Counted from the stretch's first letter, positions 32,933 through 41,925 are shown. The stretch is 64,000 nt of DNA from JBCCMA01 sp039026595 (GCA_039026595.1 JBCCMA010000002.1:27813-91812), one strand, 5' to 3'. Made by a program: numbers and translations. The notes: a model not told the origin generated them from the letters alone.

Positions 32933-35241
32933 TGTTCGTAGTCCGTGGAGGTAAGGGGTTTGGCGTAGAAGTAGCCCTGCAGATATTCGCAGCCGAACTC
33001 AATAAGCAGGTCCCGGCTGCGCTCGTTATCAACACCTTCGGCCACAACCTTGAGGCCCATGTTGTGTGCGAGCTCAATCGTTGACCGGACGATCACTTCG
33101 TCGTCGTGGTTATTCGCCATACTCATAACAAACGACTTGTCGATCTTCAGCACCTGCACTGGCAGTTGTTTGAGCTGAGCCAGCGAGGAATGTCCCGTCC
33201 CGAAATCATCAATGGACAGCGTCACACCGATATCACGCAGGGATTTCAATGTGGACACAGCACGCCCGGCATCGGTCATCACCGCACTTTCGGTCACTTC
33301 GAGGTTAAGACGCGACGCCGGCATGCCGTGGCGTTTGAGGATGTCGGCCACGCGGGCCGGCAGGTCTTCATCGAGGAGATCCAGCGCGGACAGGTTGACC
33401 GCCACATCCACTTTCAGATTGCGATCCTGCCATTCACGCATCTGTCGGACGCTTTCGTTCAACACCCAGTCGGTGAGCAACCCGATGTTGCCCGACTCCT
33501 CGGCCAACTCGATGAACTGATCCGGAAAAATCACACCGCGCTCTGGATGCGTCCAGCGCACCAGTGCCTCGACGTACGCGATCTCGTGGTCGTCCGGTCG
33601 CACTTTTGGCTGGTAGTTGAGAATCAACGCATCGTTGGCCACCGCCTCAACCAGGTCATTGACCAGCGCCAGTTTCTGCAGATGCGCCTCGTCCTGACCT
33701 TTTTCGTAGAGACGCAGGGGAACCTGCTGTTCTTTTGCCGCGTACATGGCGATGTCGGCGCGCCGCAGGAGACTCGCGCCATCTTCAGCGTCCTCGGGGA
33801 ACACCGCGAGGCCCATGCTCATGCTGACGTTGATGGTCACATTGTCGATGGACAACGGCGCTGTAAGCTGGTCTTGAATGCGGTGCACGAACGCGCGCGC
33901 CTGATCGGCGCTACAGTCATCCAGCAGCAGCAGGAATTCGTCTCCGCCAAGTCGCGCTACGGTGTCCACTTCGCGGACGAGTTCACGCAAGCGCTGCGCC
34001 ACGCCCACGAGGACCGCGTCGCCGATCGTGTGGCCCAGCGTGTCGTTGATTTCTTTGAACCGGTTGAGGTCGACCATCAACGCGCTGAACGGCTGACCAA
34101 AGCGGCGTGCACGGGCCATCGCGTGTTCGAGGCGATCGTCAACAACCGCGCGGTTCGGCAAATCGGTCAGCGCATCGTGGGAGGCCGCATGGCGAATGCT
34201 CTCTTCGCGCTCGGCAATGCCGCGCTGCATGACGTTAAACGTTTCGGCCAGCTGTCCGAGCTCATCGCCACGCGTCACCTCGATGGGACGCTCGTAGTCC
34301 CCGCCACCGATACGACGGGCGGCCGCGAGGAGCCAGAGCACGGGCCGGGTGATGCTGTCCGAGAGCTTGCTGGCGAACAGCAACGACAGCAGCAGAGCGA
34401 CAACAAACACCACGGACAGCTGCAATTTAAGCGTTCGATAGGATTGCAGTGCGCGCGCCAGGGGCACGTGCAGCAGCGCATGCGCCGAGTCGTCGCCCAC
34501 CAGGGGAAGACTCCGTGTCAGCGTGGTGTCCTCACCCAGCTGCGATGTCACGACCTCGGTAAGCGCGTCGTCGTAGTCAATCTGTGCCACGTCAGCGCGT
34601 TCGGCCGGTCGCAGCGAACTGCCCGACACCTGCCCGTTCTCCGACAGGACAAAGGACACGTCGAGCGAGGTCAGATCGCGCATCTGATTGGCCAGCTGAT
34701 CGCCCAGCTCAAAACCGACCCAGATCCAGCCCACCTGCCCCGGCGCGAAAACCGGCTGCGCCACAATCTGGTACGGCACGCCGCCCAGCGCGACCACAAC
34801 ATGACTGGAGTCGTTATCGGAAATAGCGACGTTCAAAAGGTGGTCGTAGTCGGCACGTTCTGGTTCACGAACCATGCCGGCACTCATAAACTGGTCATCG
34901 ATGCTCTGGAAGATCATCAAATCCGAGCCGATTCGCTGCGCCTGATTCACCAGAGCAAGCCGGATGGTCTCCTCGTCACGACTTGCAACCGCGCTTTTGA
35001 AACCAAAATCCCGTGCAAGCAGTTGCACGGAGTTATCGAGCTGCGCGGCGCGCGTATCAAACACCTCCGCGAAAATGCGTCGGCCCAACTCCACATCGTC
35101 GAGCGCACGGGACATCGCGCTGGAACGTGTGGTCGCGAGGACGGCCACCAGAGCGACAACCTGAGACACGATCAGGAGCCCCACGATCACGAGGAGGACT
35201 CGCGCTCGAAGCCCGAGCGATGTTTTGTTGAATGACGCCAT
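32896..35241 (-). CDS. Membrane GGDEF-EAL protein (diguanylate cyclase / c-di-GMP phosphodiesterase)
   Basis: A 781-residue sensor. An N-terminal membrane span (about 13-35), a periplasmic double-Cache-like domain (about 36-275), a second span, HAMP, GGDEF and EAL follow in order. The GGDEF motif is intact (RLGGDEF) and preceded five residues earlier by the RxxD inhibitory site. The EAL domain has EALVRW, NLEVTES, DDFGTGHSSL and LKIDKSF, so both activities may be functional. It lies between a cupredoxin gene (17 bases) and DUF3034 (overlap), which suggests control of c-di-GMP by a signal related to copper, nitric oxide or oxygen. Confidence 0.92.
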   Translation of the reverse strand: MASFNKTSLGLRARVLLVIVGLLIVSQVVALVAVLATTRSSAMSRALDDVELGRRIFAEVFDTRAAQLDNSVQLLARDFGFKSAVASRDEETIRLALVNQAQRIGSDLMIFQSIDDQFMSAGMVREPERADYDHLLNVAISDNDSSHVVVALGGVPYQIVAQPVFAPGQVGWIWVGFELGDQLANQMRDLTSLDVSFVLSENGQVSGSSLRPAERADVAQIDYDDALTEVVTSQLGEDTTLTRSLPLVGDDSAHALLHVPLARALQSYRTLKLQLSVVFVVALLLSLLFASKLSDSITRPVLWLLAAARRIGGGDYERPIEVTRGDELGQLAETFNVMQRGIAEREESIRHAASHDALTDLPNRAVVDDRLEHAMARARRFGQPFSALMVDLNRFKEINDTLGHTIGDAVLVGVAQRLRELVREVDTVARLGGDEFLLLLDDCSADQARAFVHRIQDQLTAPLSIDNVTINVSMSMGLAVFPEDAEDGASLLRRADIAMYAAKEQQVPLRLYEKGQDEAHLQKLALVNDLVEAVANDALILNYQPKVRPDDHEIAYVEALVRWTHPERGVIFPDQFIELAEESGNIGLLTDWVLNESVRQMREWQDRNLKVDVAVNLSALDLLDEDLPARVADILKRHGMPASRLNLEVTESAVMTDAGRAVSTLKSLRDIGVTLSIDDFGTGHSSLAQLKQLPVQVLKIDKSFVMSMANNHDDEVIVRSTIELAHNMGLKVVAEGVDNERSRDLLIEFGCEYLQGYFYAKPLTSTDYEQWLQQHLNEHAA

Positions 35242-35258
35242 GAACCCGATCAGCCGGA

Positions 35259-35903
35259 TCAGCGCTGTCTATGCTTTGGCGGTTTGATCGGGCCGGGGCG
35301 CGACGGCCGCGGCGCCGTTGCGCGCAGGTTTAAGGCCACCGACGTAGCAGTATTGCCAGGCGAGTAGTCCGTCTTGGTGTAACCGTCACCCGCCTGATCC
35401 GGGTGCCACACCGTGAGCGCAACCGTCTTGCCGTCAGGCGCATCCAGGCTCGCCACTCCGCTTTCGTCGGTGATGGCGTAATACGGCGACTCGATGACGT
35501 AAACCACACCATACATCCAATCATGCACATTGCATCCGATGGTGACGATGCCGGTCTTGTCGAACGTTATGGGCTCTGAGGGCGTGCCTTTGTACAGCTC
35601 AATTTCGAAACTGCGAGCCGGGGAGAACGAGTACACATGGTGACGCGCCCGGTCGCGGTTCGGAAAATCGACAGGGGTGCCTCGGCTGACGACAGAGATT
35701 GGGGGATCAAACTCGGCGTTCTTCTGACCAATGCTCGTATTGGCCGCGCCGGCTGGCATCACCGAACCGTCAGATACCATGACGAGTGCGTTCGGCACGG
35801 GCTGCTCATACTGGTCGACAACCTGAACGGTCATCGGTCCCGCTGCGGCGCTCGCACTGGCCCAAAAAGCAAACACACACACCCAGTCCCTGGGTTGATT
35901 CAT
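35259..35903 (-). CDS. Cupredoxin-like (methylamine utilisation type) periplasmic protein
   Basis: About 214 residues from the ATG at 35903 (35918 and 35936 are other options). A signal sequence is followed by an Ig/carboxypeptidase-regulatory-like start (VVDQYEQPVPNALV) and a cupredoxin-like domain: RHHVYSFSPARSFEIELYKG gives the first His, and GCNVHDWMYG gives the Cys, His and Met of a type 1 copper site (C-x2-H-x2-M). The C-terminal tail is Pro/Arg-rich. It is the first gene of the c-di-GMP/DUF3034/globin operon and may act as electron carrier or copper sensor. Confidence 0.84.
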   Translation of the reverse strand: MNQPRDWVCVFAFWASASAAAGPMTVQVVDQYEQPVPNALVMVSDGSVMPAGAANTSIGQKNAEFDPPISVVSRGTPVDFPNRDRARHHVYSFSPARSFEIELYKGTPSEPITFDKTGIVTIGCNVHDWMYGVVYVIESPYYAITDESGVASLDAPDGKTVALTVWHPDQAGDGYTKTDYSPGNTATSVALNLRATAPRPSRPGPIKPPKHRQR

Positions 35904-36132
35904 AAGTTCCCGACACATGGCGGGAAGGTTAAACAAGCGGTGGGTAAACGACTGCGGACCAGTTCAAATTATGTGGCCTGTTACATATGACATAACAAGG
36001 GCGAACCAACTTGATGAATCTGGACATTGTCTTCACAAACTCTGGGTCTTCGGTGCGTACTCGGGGCGTATCTTGAGCAGCGTGGAGACAACGCCCCGGC
36101 GCCTCCCCTGAACCCCAGAAAGGAGATTCCCC

Positions 36133-36570
36133 ATGACCTCAACCCACTTCAATCCACGTACTGTACTGATAAGCGTATTCCTGACCGCCTGGGCCGCGGG
36201 TGCCCACGCCGAGCCGGGTCAGCGCAATTTCGATCGGCTCGCGAAAAAACTCAATCTGACGACCGAACAGCAGGCCAGCGTTGAGCAGATCCGTGCGGCA
36301 TACACACCCGACCGCGATGCGCGCCAGGCCCAGCGCGAGGAAGTCAAAGCGCTGGTTGAAAGCGGTAACGCCGATGCCGCCGCAGACCTCGCGGCCAGCC
36401 ACGCACGCGAGGCCGTGCTGCGCCGCGCGCAAATGCGCAATGAGCTGAGCCAGGTTTTGACCGAAGACCAGATGCAGCAACTCGACGCGATGATGGAAAA
36501 ACGGCGCGATCGAAGCGGCAAACAGCGCCGGCGCGGCCAACGGGGTGGTTTTGGCGACAACACCGGCTAA
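36133..36570 (+). CDS. Spy/CpxP-like LTXXQ periplasmic protein
   Basis: A 145-residue protein with a signal peptide (GAHAEP) and an all-helical body with two LTxxQ-type motifs, LNLTTEQ and LTEDQMQQL, the mark of Spy/CpxP proteins that act as periplasmic chaperones or metal and envelope stress sensors. The C-terminus is very rich in Arg and Gly. An AAGGAG ribosome site lies just upstream of the ATG and a clear terminator follows the gene, so it is a single-gene unit. Confidence 0.85.
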   Translation: MTSTHFNPRTVLISVFLTAWAAGAHAEPGQRNFDRLAKKLNLTTEQQASVEQIRAAYTPDRDARQAQREEVKALVESGNADAAADLAASHAREAVLRRAQMRNELSQVLTEDQMQQLDAMMEKRRDRSGKQRRRGQRGGFGDNTG

Positions 36571-36621
36571 CGGCGATCGATCCCTGGAGCTGTGGTGTCT
36601 ACCCCGCCACAGCCATTGATG

Positions 36622-36658
36622 GGCCGGACGAGCGTCATCCTCGTCCGGCCTTTTTTTT
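36622..36658 (+). terminator. Intrinsic terminator of the Spy-like gene
   Basis: An 11-base-pair GC-rich stem (arms 36622-36632 and 36640-36650) with a seven-base loop is followed by eight T on the plus strand. It lies 52 bases after the stop of the Spy-like gene and just before the convergent HAD gene end. Confidence 0.93.
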
Positions 36659-36668
36659 GGTCTTAGGC

Positions 36669-37385
36669 TTACCAGTGCGCGCGATGGAAGTGCTCCAACC
36701 CGGCAAGGAACGTGACGTTTTCAGGGAACAGCGCGCGATTGGTGCGCGCGTCGGGAATCGCGATCACTTGCATGCCGGCAGCGATGCCCGAATGCGCGCC
36801 GGCCGGCGAATCCTCGAACACGAGGCAAGTTGCCGGTTCCACACCCAGTTTCGACGCCGCCACCAGAAAGACATCCGGCGCAGGTTTGCCTTGGGCAACT
36901 TCATCGTCTTCTGCGGATACCACGACGTTGAACAACGAAAACCATGACTGATGACGCGTGGTCTTGAGCGCCAACAAAGGCCTTGACGAACCGGTGGCCA
37001 CCGCAATGGGGATGCCCTGCTTATGGAGCGCACGCACGAGGGCCTTAGCGCCCGGTTTGGCCTCGGCGTCGACAAATAACTCGCTTAAAACCTCGTCTCG
37101 CTCCCGGGAATAGGTTTCGGGGGAGATCGGTAGCGACAAGGTGTTTACGAGGTAGCGAGCGACCTCCGCGGACGGGCGCCCCATGACCGTCTCCTTGATC
37201 GCCCAGTCGTAACGCTTGCCGTAGCGCGCCAGCACCTGCCCGATGCCTTCTGAATAAAGGCGCTCGGTATCCAATAGAAGGCCGTCCATATCGAAAATGA
37301 CGGCAGACGGTGTAGCCAGTTGATTAATGGGTTTGGCGCTCCCGCATTTCGCGGCGCCGCATCGGCATGCCGTCGATCTGGGCAA
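36669..37385 (-). CDS. HAD-superfamily hydrolase, beta-phosphoglucomutase-like
   Basis: About 238 residues. HAD motifs I-IV are all present: FDMDGLLLDT, AVATGSS, GKPAPDVF and FEDSPAGAHSG; the cap position fits the beta-PGM/phosphatase group (GS1-like). It probably dephosphorylates a small sugar phosphate or nucleotide. The only ATG in frame is at 37385, inside the end of the upstream gene; the family start would normally be close to AVIFDMDG, so a non-AUG start (ATT or CTG near 37325) behind a GGGAG site is possible. Confidence 0.85.
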   Translation of the reverse strand: MPRSTACRCGAAKCGSAKPINQLATPSAVIFDMDGLLLDTERLYSEGIGQVLARYGKRYDWAIKETVMGRPSAEVARYLVNTLSLPISPETYSRERDEVLSELFVDAEAKPGAKALVRALHKQGIPIAVATGSSRPLLALKTTRHQSWFSLFNVVVSAEDDEVAQGKPAPDVFLVAASKLGVEPATCLVFEDSPAGAHSGIAAGMQVIAIPDARTNRALFPENVTFLAGLEHFHRAHW

Positions 37386-38292
37386 AGATCTCGGTCATAG
37401 ACACGGCAGCGTCGGCCCGGCGCTTTACCGAGCCGTCCTTGCCGATCAGGCGCAGCGCGAAGCCGTCTGACGGTAGCCCGAGCTCCTGCCGCCAGGCGGC
37501 TTGCACGGTTTCGGGCCAGGCGTACGCGCGGTCGGGCGTCAGAATCACGGCCATGAGATCCCGTTCGGCCATGTCAGCCTCATAACCTCTAATGGCCTCC
37601 ATCTGCGCCGCCATCTGATTGTCCGATACCGACGGTGCGCTCAGAACCAGCACCCGCTTCTGCCAACGCAGGCTCTTGAGTGTGACCGGCGAATCGGCCT
37701 GAAAGCTGCCGACTTGTTGAAGCCTGAGTTCGAACGGGCCATCCAGACCGTCGTAGATCATAAGCCCCATGCCCGTGATGCGCGCCGGGTTAAGCACGGG
37801 CCCGGGCAGCGTCATTCCGCGAAAGCGGGGCACGAAGTCGCTGAAAGGGATGTCGATGATCTGATCCGGGCCGTTCGATGTTTTGAAAGAGGCCCAATAC
37901 GCCACCTGCCTGCCACGCCAGGTCGCATCCGTGGTCAACCGCCACGTGTACTGCCGCCCATCTGCCGACAGCTTCAGACGTATGCCACCAGAGGCGGACA
38001 GGTCCAGGTTGAGGCCGCCGGCGCGGATTGAGCTGAAGCCGCCGCCGTTCGTGTTTGTGGACCCGGCAAAAACAAGATGACCGTCGCGCAAATCAAAGCG
38101 GCCCCTGCTGCGACCGCCCATAACGTTGTCGTTGACCACGCGCCAGTCCAGGCGCACCTGACGCTCCGCGTCCGCGTAATCGTCGAGGATCGTGTCCATA
38201 GCGGCGGCTCCAGGCGTGAGGATGATCGTGATGAAAAGCCCGCACACCATTCCATAGAGTGGTGATTGGCGAAACGCGTATTGCATTGGCAA
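37324..38292 (-). CDS. CIA30-domain and DUF4174 fusion protein, secreted
   Basis: A 322-residue protein. A signal-anchor region at about 10-32 precedes a CIA30 (NADH:ubiquinone oxidoreductase intermediate-associated protein 30) galactose-binding-like domain: DWRVVNDNVMGGRSRGRF, GGFSSIRAGGLNLDL, IDIPFSDFVPRFRG. After residue 200, the segment LRWQKRVLVLSAPSVSD to RRADAAVSMTEIFAQIDGMPMRRREM matches DUF4174, which has a thioredoxin-like fold. CIA30 domains occur in many bacterial proteins with no complex I role. The two domains in one protein suggest a periplasmic redox or cofactor function, unproven. Confidence 0.83.
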   Translation of the reverse strand: MPMQYAFRQSPLYGMVCGLFITIILTPGAAAMDTILDDYADAERQVRLDWRVVNDNVMGGRSRGRFDLRDGHLVFAGSTNTNGGGFSSIRAGGLNLDLSASGGIRLKLSADGRQYTWRLTTDATWRGRQVAYWASFKTSNGPDQIIDIPFSDFVPRFRGMTLPGPVLNPARITGMGLMIYDGLDGPFELRLQQVGSFQADSPVTLKSLRWQKRVLVLSAPSVSDNQMAAQMEAIRGYEADMAERDLMAVILTPDRAYAWPETVQAAWRQELGLPSDGFALRLIGKDGSVKRRADAAVSMTEIFAQIDGMPMRRREMRERQTH

Positions 38293-38383
38293 TGCTCTCC
38301 AAAGACTCGAATCAGGCCGGGTGTCGAGGACGCGGGCGATCGTCGTTACACTACCGGGCCTTCACAGCAGGGGATTCAAGAAG

Positions 38384-39142
38384 ATGACCGATCAACTAAA
38401 AAACATTACCGATCACCAGTGCCAGTCGCCTCCGGCAAAATACGACGATCTGAGTGCGCTGTTTTTGAACTGCACGCTGAATCGAACGCCCGTACTGTCC
38501 CACACGGAGGGCCTGATCGGTGTAGCAGACGGTATCTTCAAGGCCAACGGCGTCAGCACCGAGGTGATCCGACCGGTCGACTACGAAATACCCGCGGGCC
38601 TTGGCAAGAACATGGCGGAGACCGACGAGTGGGATCGGGATGACTGGCCGTCGCTTCAGGCGAAAATTGATGCGTGCGATATTTTGATTGTCTGCACGTC
38701 GGTGTGGCTTGGTGAGAAAAGCTCGGTATGCAACCGGGTCCTTGAGCGTATGTACGGTTACACGCATTCGTTTAACGACAAGGGTCAGTACCGGGATTAC
38801 GGCAAAGTGGGTGCCACCCTGATCACCGGTAACGAAGATGGTGTGAAGCATTGCGCGATGAACATTTTGTTCTCGTTGTCACACATCGGCTACACGGTGC
38901 CACCGCAGGCCGATGCGGGCTGGATGGGCGAAGCCGGTCCGGGGCCGTCCTATCGGGACGAGGGCTCGGGCGGACCGGAGAACGACTTCACGAATCGCAA
39001 CACCACGTTCCTCGTGTGGAACTGTCTCCATCTGGCGCGCATGCTGAAAGACGCCGGTGGGATACCGGCTCATGGAAATCAGCCGGACGTCTGGGATGCG
39101 GGCTGTCACACGGACTTCCAGAGTCCCGAACACAAACGCTGA
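38384..39142 (+). CDS. Flavodoxin-fold NAD(P)H-dependent oxidoreductase
   Basis: About 252 residues from ATG 38384. The sequence LSALFLNCTLNRTPVLSHTEGLI is the FMN-phosphate loop of the NADPH-dependent FMN reductase group, and DILIVCTSVWLGEKSSVCNRVLERMYGYTH is the second flavin segment. GATLITGNEDGVKHCAMNILFSLSHIGYTVPP follows. The substrate may be a quinone, azo or nitro compound. A TACACT -10 box lies 31 bases before the start. The stop is followed by a terminator belonging to the convergent gene. Confidence 0.87.
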   Translation: MTDQLKNITDHQCQSPPAKYDDLSALFLNCTLNRTPVLSHTEGLIGVADGIFKANGVSTEVIRPVDYEIPAGLGKNMAETDEWDRDDWPSLQAKIDACDILIVCTSVWLGEKSSVCNRVLERMYGYTHSFNDKGQYRDYGKVGATLITGNEDGVKHCAMNILFSLSHIGYTVPPQADAGWMGEAGPGPSYRDEGSGGPENDFTNRNTTFLVWNCLHLARMLKDAGGIPAHGNQPDVWDAGCHTDFQSPEHKR

Positions 39143-39166
39143 AAAAACGGCCGGAGCAGCGGCCGC
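39143..39166 (-). terminator. Intrinsic terminator of the BTLCP / small acidic protein operon
   Basis: A hairpin with arms CGGCCG (39148-39153 and 39160-39165) and a six-base loop is followed on the minus strand by a run of six T (39142-39147). It lies about ten bases downstream of the small secreted protein gene and directly after the stop of the convergent flavodoxin-like gene. Confidence 0.75.
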
Positions 39167-39176
39167 CCCGGATAAC

Positions 39177-39407
39177 CTACTCGGCGTTCTCTGTCGCCTC
39201 AGCTTCGGCCAGGATGGCCTGAAGCTCAGGCGACAGATCGGCGTCGTCGTCCTGAACGGTCTGTTTGTTGGCCGTGTCGTTCACAATAATTTTCGGCAAC
39301 TGCTTGATGCGCGTGCCCGTCTGTGGCGACGTGGTGTCGGCCATGGCAGTTGCGCCGGTCAGCAAAAGTCCGGCCGCCGTCAGGCTGAGAAGTGTGTTTC
39401 TGGTCAT
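39177..39407 (-). CDS. Small acidic secreted protein of unknown function
   Basis: A 76-residue protein with a clear signal peptide (LSLTAAGLLLTGATAMAD). The mature part is about 52 residues, Thr/Lys at first and strongly acidic at the end (QDDDADLSPELQAILAEAEATE). A GGAGGA ribosome site seven bases before the ATG and a terminator behind the stop support it as a real gene. It follows the BTLCP peptidase gene by 25 bases on the same strand, so it may be a partner or substrate. No recognised domain. Confidence 0.7.
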   Translation of the reverse strand: MTRNTLLSLTAAGLLLTGATAMADTTSPQTGTRIKQLPKIIVNDTANKQTVQDDDADLSPELQAILAEAEATENAE

Positions 39408-39432
39408 GGTTGCGTCCTCCCTAATCAAAACG

Positions 39433-40086
39433 CTACAGGTTGGCTTGATCACGGTGGCCATCGCTGTGGTACCACCAGTGATCCTCATTGACGGCATACA
39501 GAAACGCATAGGGACGTAACTGCCTGCCGTGCAATACGGTGTTGTCGTTCTCAAGGAAATGCGCGCGTCCGTCGATGTTGACGGCGAGGATGGCGTGGTA
39601 GTCCCGCGCTTTTTTATCCCACGCCGAGAGTATGCGCAGACGTTCAGGGCCAAAGCCCAGTTCGCGCAGTGTGAAGTACTTGGCGATCGCGAAGTCTTCG
39701 CAGTCACCGCCGTGTTCGAGGAAGTCGCTCAGAGTGAGCCACGTGCCCAGTTGGGTTACCGGGTCGATCACATCATCCACGTAGCGCCGTTTATTGAAAA
39801 ACCGGTTTATCAGAACCAGTTTGGCGTGGTCGTTCAGTCCATGGGCCCGCTTCACGATACGTTGCCAGCCGCGCAGATAGCGCGGGCACGCCGCCAGTTG
39901 ATCGAGGCACGCGCTCAGTTGAGCCTGCTGGTCTGCATGACGCTGGAGCACGACCGTCCACAGGGGATGCTCCGCGGCCGTGCCCGACGGCAACTGCCCA
40001 TCGAACAGGTAGTTCTGTTCCGCTTGCGCCCCGATCGATTGCGAGATCGCGATAAAAATCAGCGCGAAAAATATGGCTCTACGCAT
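39433..40086 (-). CDS. LapG/BTLCP-like transglutaminase-like cysteine peptidase
   Basis: A 217-residue secreted protein (signal peptide ending SIGAQAEQ). The bacterial transglutaminase-like cysteine proteinase signature is clear: VNRFF-like NRRYVDD stretch, TLSDFLEHGGDCEDFAIAKYFTLRELG with the catalytic Cys, DYHAILAV with the His, and FLENDN with the Asp. LapG of Pseudomonas, a periplasmic member, cleaves the adhesin LapA when c-di-GMP falls. No LapA or LapD gene is visible here, so the substrate is unknown, but a GGDEF-EAL gene lies 4 kb away. Confidence 0.86.
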   Translation of the reverse strand: MRRAIFFALIFIAISQSIGAQAEQNYLFDGQLPSGTAAEHPLWTVVLQRHADQQAQLSACLDQLAACPRYLRGWQRIVKRAHGLNDHAKLVLINRFFNKRRYVDDVIDPVTQLGTWLTLSDFLEHGGDCEDFAIAKYFTLRELGFGPERLRILSAWDKKARDYHAILAVNIDGRAHFLENDNTVLHGRQLRPYAFLYAVNEDHWWYHSDGHRDQANL

Positions 40087-40220
40087 CTACACCCTCCTTC
40101 GTACTACGTAAGCTATCGTAGAAAGGGCAGGGGTGCAATCGGGCCCCGCATCCCGCGCGTTGTTTTCCGGCGTCAATCGCGCCAGAGTACCGGCGACTAG
40201 TTCGAACGGGAGCGCACGCT

Positions 40221-40760
40221 GTGCAGCCACGCCTTATTCCTGCCGCCCTTTTGACTCTGGCTACGCTGGCCGCAGTCGCCAGCCCGACCGCCCGCGCCGT
40301 CGATTATTACGCCGGTGGCGATCTCGCATGGGTGGCCGTGCCCGTTGCGAGCACGGACTTCGACAGTTTTGCGGTCAAGTTCCGGGCTGGCGCCTCCCTG
40401 CCGTCCGGGTGGGGCGTCGAGATTCAAACGCTTTTCGGGCTGGGCGACGACAGTGTCGGCAACCTCACCCTCCAGACAGATAATGTGACGGCTGCTTTTA
40501 TACGCTACGGCACCAAACCCGAGTACGACACACAGTTCTTTGCATTGGCCGGCTATGCCACGTCCAGTCTGTCATTCAGCGGCAGCGCAGACACCTCGGG
40601 TCTCGACGATTCCTACAGCGGGTTCGCGTTCGGCTTCGGTCTCACTGAAAAATTGAAGTGGCTGCCCAACACGCGCGCCATCCTCGAGCTCAACAGCTAC
40701 TTTGCCGACGACGACGTGGACGTCTGGGCCGTCAGTTTCGGGCTGCAATATGATTTCTGA
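40221..40760 (+). CDS. Outer-membrane beta-barrel protein
   Basis: A 179-residue protein beginning with GTG. After the signal peptide (TARAVDYYAGG) it shows repeated amphipathic strands and the end VSFGLQYDF with a terminal Phe, typical of small porin-like barrels (OprF N-terminal / Ail type). The GTG start has an AGCGCACGCT leader with no clear Shine-Dalgarno. Its last codons overlap the Ig-like lipoprotein gene, so the two are translationally coupled. Confidence 0.78.
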   Translation: MQPRLIPAALLTLATLAAVASPTARAVDYYAGGDLAWVAVPVASTDFDSFAVKFRAGASLPSGWGVEIQTLFGLGDDSVGNLTLQTDNVTAAFIRYGTKPEYDTQFFALAGYATSSLSFSGSADTSGLDDSYSGFAFGFGLTEKLKWLPNTRAILELNSYFADDDVDVWAVSFGLQYDF

Positions 40761-41925
40761 TCGCATACGTTGCGCCGCACTTACGCTGCTTTGCCTCGGC
40801 GGCGGCCTCGGGGCCTGCACGGACGGCAATACCGAACCGCTGGTCGAGTTGGTCACCATCGAGAACAGCAACATCCAGGGCATCACGGTGACGTCCTCAC
40901 GGGATGTGATCTCAGTGGGTGAGTCACTCACGCTTTCAGCTGTCGAATCCACAACCGGCGAGGACCTGCGCGAGCGCCTGACGTGGTCCTCCTCCAACAC
41001 GGCGGTGGCGACCGTGGATGCGACCGGGACGGTCACCGGCGTGGCGGACGGAACGGCCGTCTTTACCGGCCGCATCGGCAACTTCAGCGGCGCGATCACA
41101 CTGACGGTATCGTCCGCGTCGCTGACCAGCATCGACGTCACCAGCGACGCGCTGCCCATTGACGTTTGCCAGAACGCCCAGTTCGTGGCGACCGGCACGT
41201 TTGCCGACGGTCGTACGGAAGACCTGACGCAAACCGTCACATGGGCCAGCGACGATTCGGCGCTGGCGACCTTCGACGACGACACGCCGGGTCAGTTGTT
41301 CACCACAAACGACGGCACGGTGAACGTAACTGCGAGTGAAGACGGCGTCACGTCGGCCGCCCTACCCGTTGTGGTGTCAGCGACACTGTCGAGCGTGAGC
41401 ATCACGCTGACCGACACGTCCATCAGCGCGGGCGGCACAACGTCCGTCTCGGCGACCGGCAACTACAGTGGCACCAACCGCGACATTACCGGCAACAGCG
41501 TGTTCACAAGCTCGGATGAGACGGTTGCCACCACGGACCGGGACACCATTTCCGGTATCGCCGAGGGCACCACCCAGATCACCGGAGCGTGCAACGGATT
41601 ATCGAATTCCGGCACGCTGACGGTCACGGGCAGCAATGCCGGACGTGTGGTCGACCTCGACATTGATCAGACCTCGCCGGTCACCATCGTGGTGGGCGCC
41701 AACACGCAGCTCACGGCGACGGCCGAATTTGAAGACGGCAGCACCGAAGATGTCACCACGGAAACGACGTGGACCGTTCAGATTGGGTCGGCCGGCGCGG
41801 CGAGCGTCAGCAACGTGGAAGGCAGCCGTGGCCAGGTCAGCGGGTTGACCGCCGGCACGTCCATTATTCGGGCTGAATTTGAAGGTGAGGACGCGACCAT
41901 CACCGTGCAGGTCACGGCGCAGTAG
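40750..41925 (+). CDS. Lipoprotein with four BIG2-type Ig-like repeats
   Basis: About 391 residues. The start at 40750 overlaps the previous gene and gives a signal with lipobox GLGAC. Four bacterial Ig-like group 2 domains follow, each of about 85-90 residues; each has a TWSSSNTAVATVDATGTVTGVADGTA-like core in full or degenerate form (DDSALATFDDD, SDETVATTDRD, IGSAGAASVSNVEG). Such surface or periplasmic domains mediate adhesion or scaffold roles. Coupling to the barrel protein suggests an outer-membrane unit. Confidence 0.84.
   Translation: MISDRIRCAALTLLCLGGGLGACTDGNTEPLVELVTIENSNIQGITVTSSRDVISVGESLTLSAVESTTGEDLRERLTWSSSNTAVATVDATGTVTGVADGTAVFTGRIGNFSGAITLTVSSASLTSIDVTSDALPIDVCQNAQFVATGTFADGRTEDLTQTVTWASDDSALATFDDDTPGQLFTTNDGTVNVTASEDGVTSAALPVVVSATLSSVSITLTDTSISAGGTTSVSATGNYSGTNRDITGNSVFTSSDETVATTDRDTISGIAEGTTQITGACNGLSNSGTLTVTGSNAGRVVDLDIDQTSPVTIVVGANTQLTATAEFEDGSTEDVTTETTWTVQIGSAGAASVSNVEGSRGQVSGLTAGTSIIRAEFEGEDATITVQVTAQ

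Noticed and set aside
33106..35235. A 709-residue open frame on the plus strand
   Set aside because: It lies exactly opposite the GGDEF-EAL gene, has no domain and is His/Gln/Arg-rich as expected for an antisense frame of GC-rich DNA.
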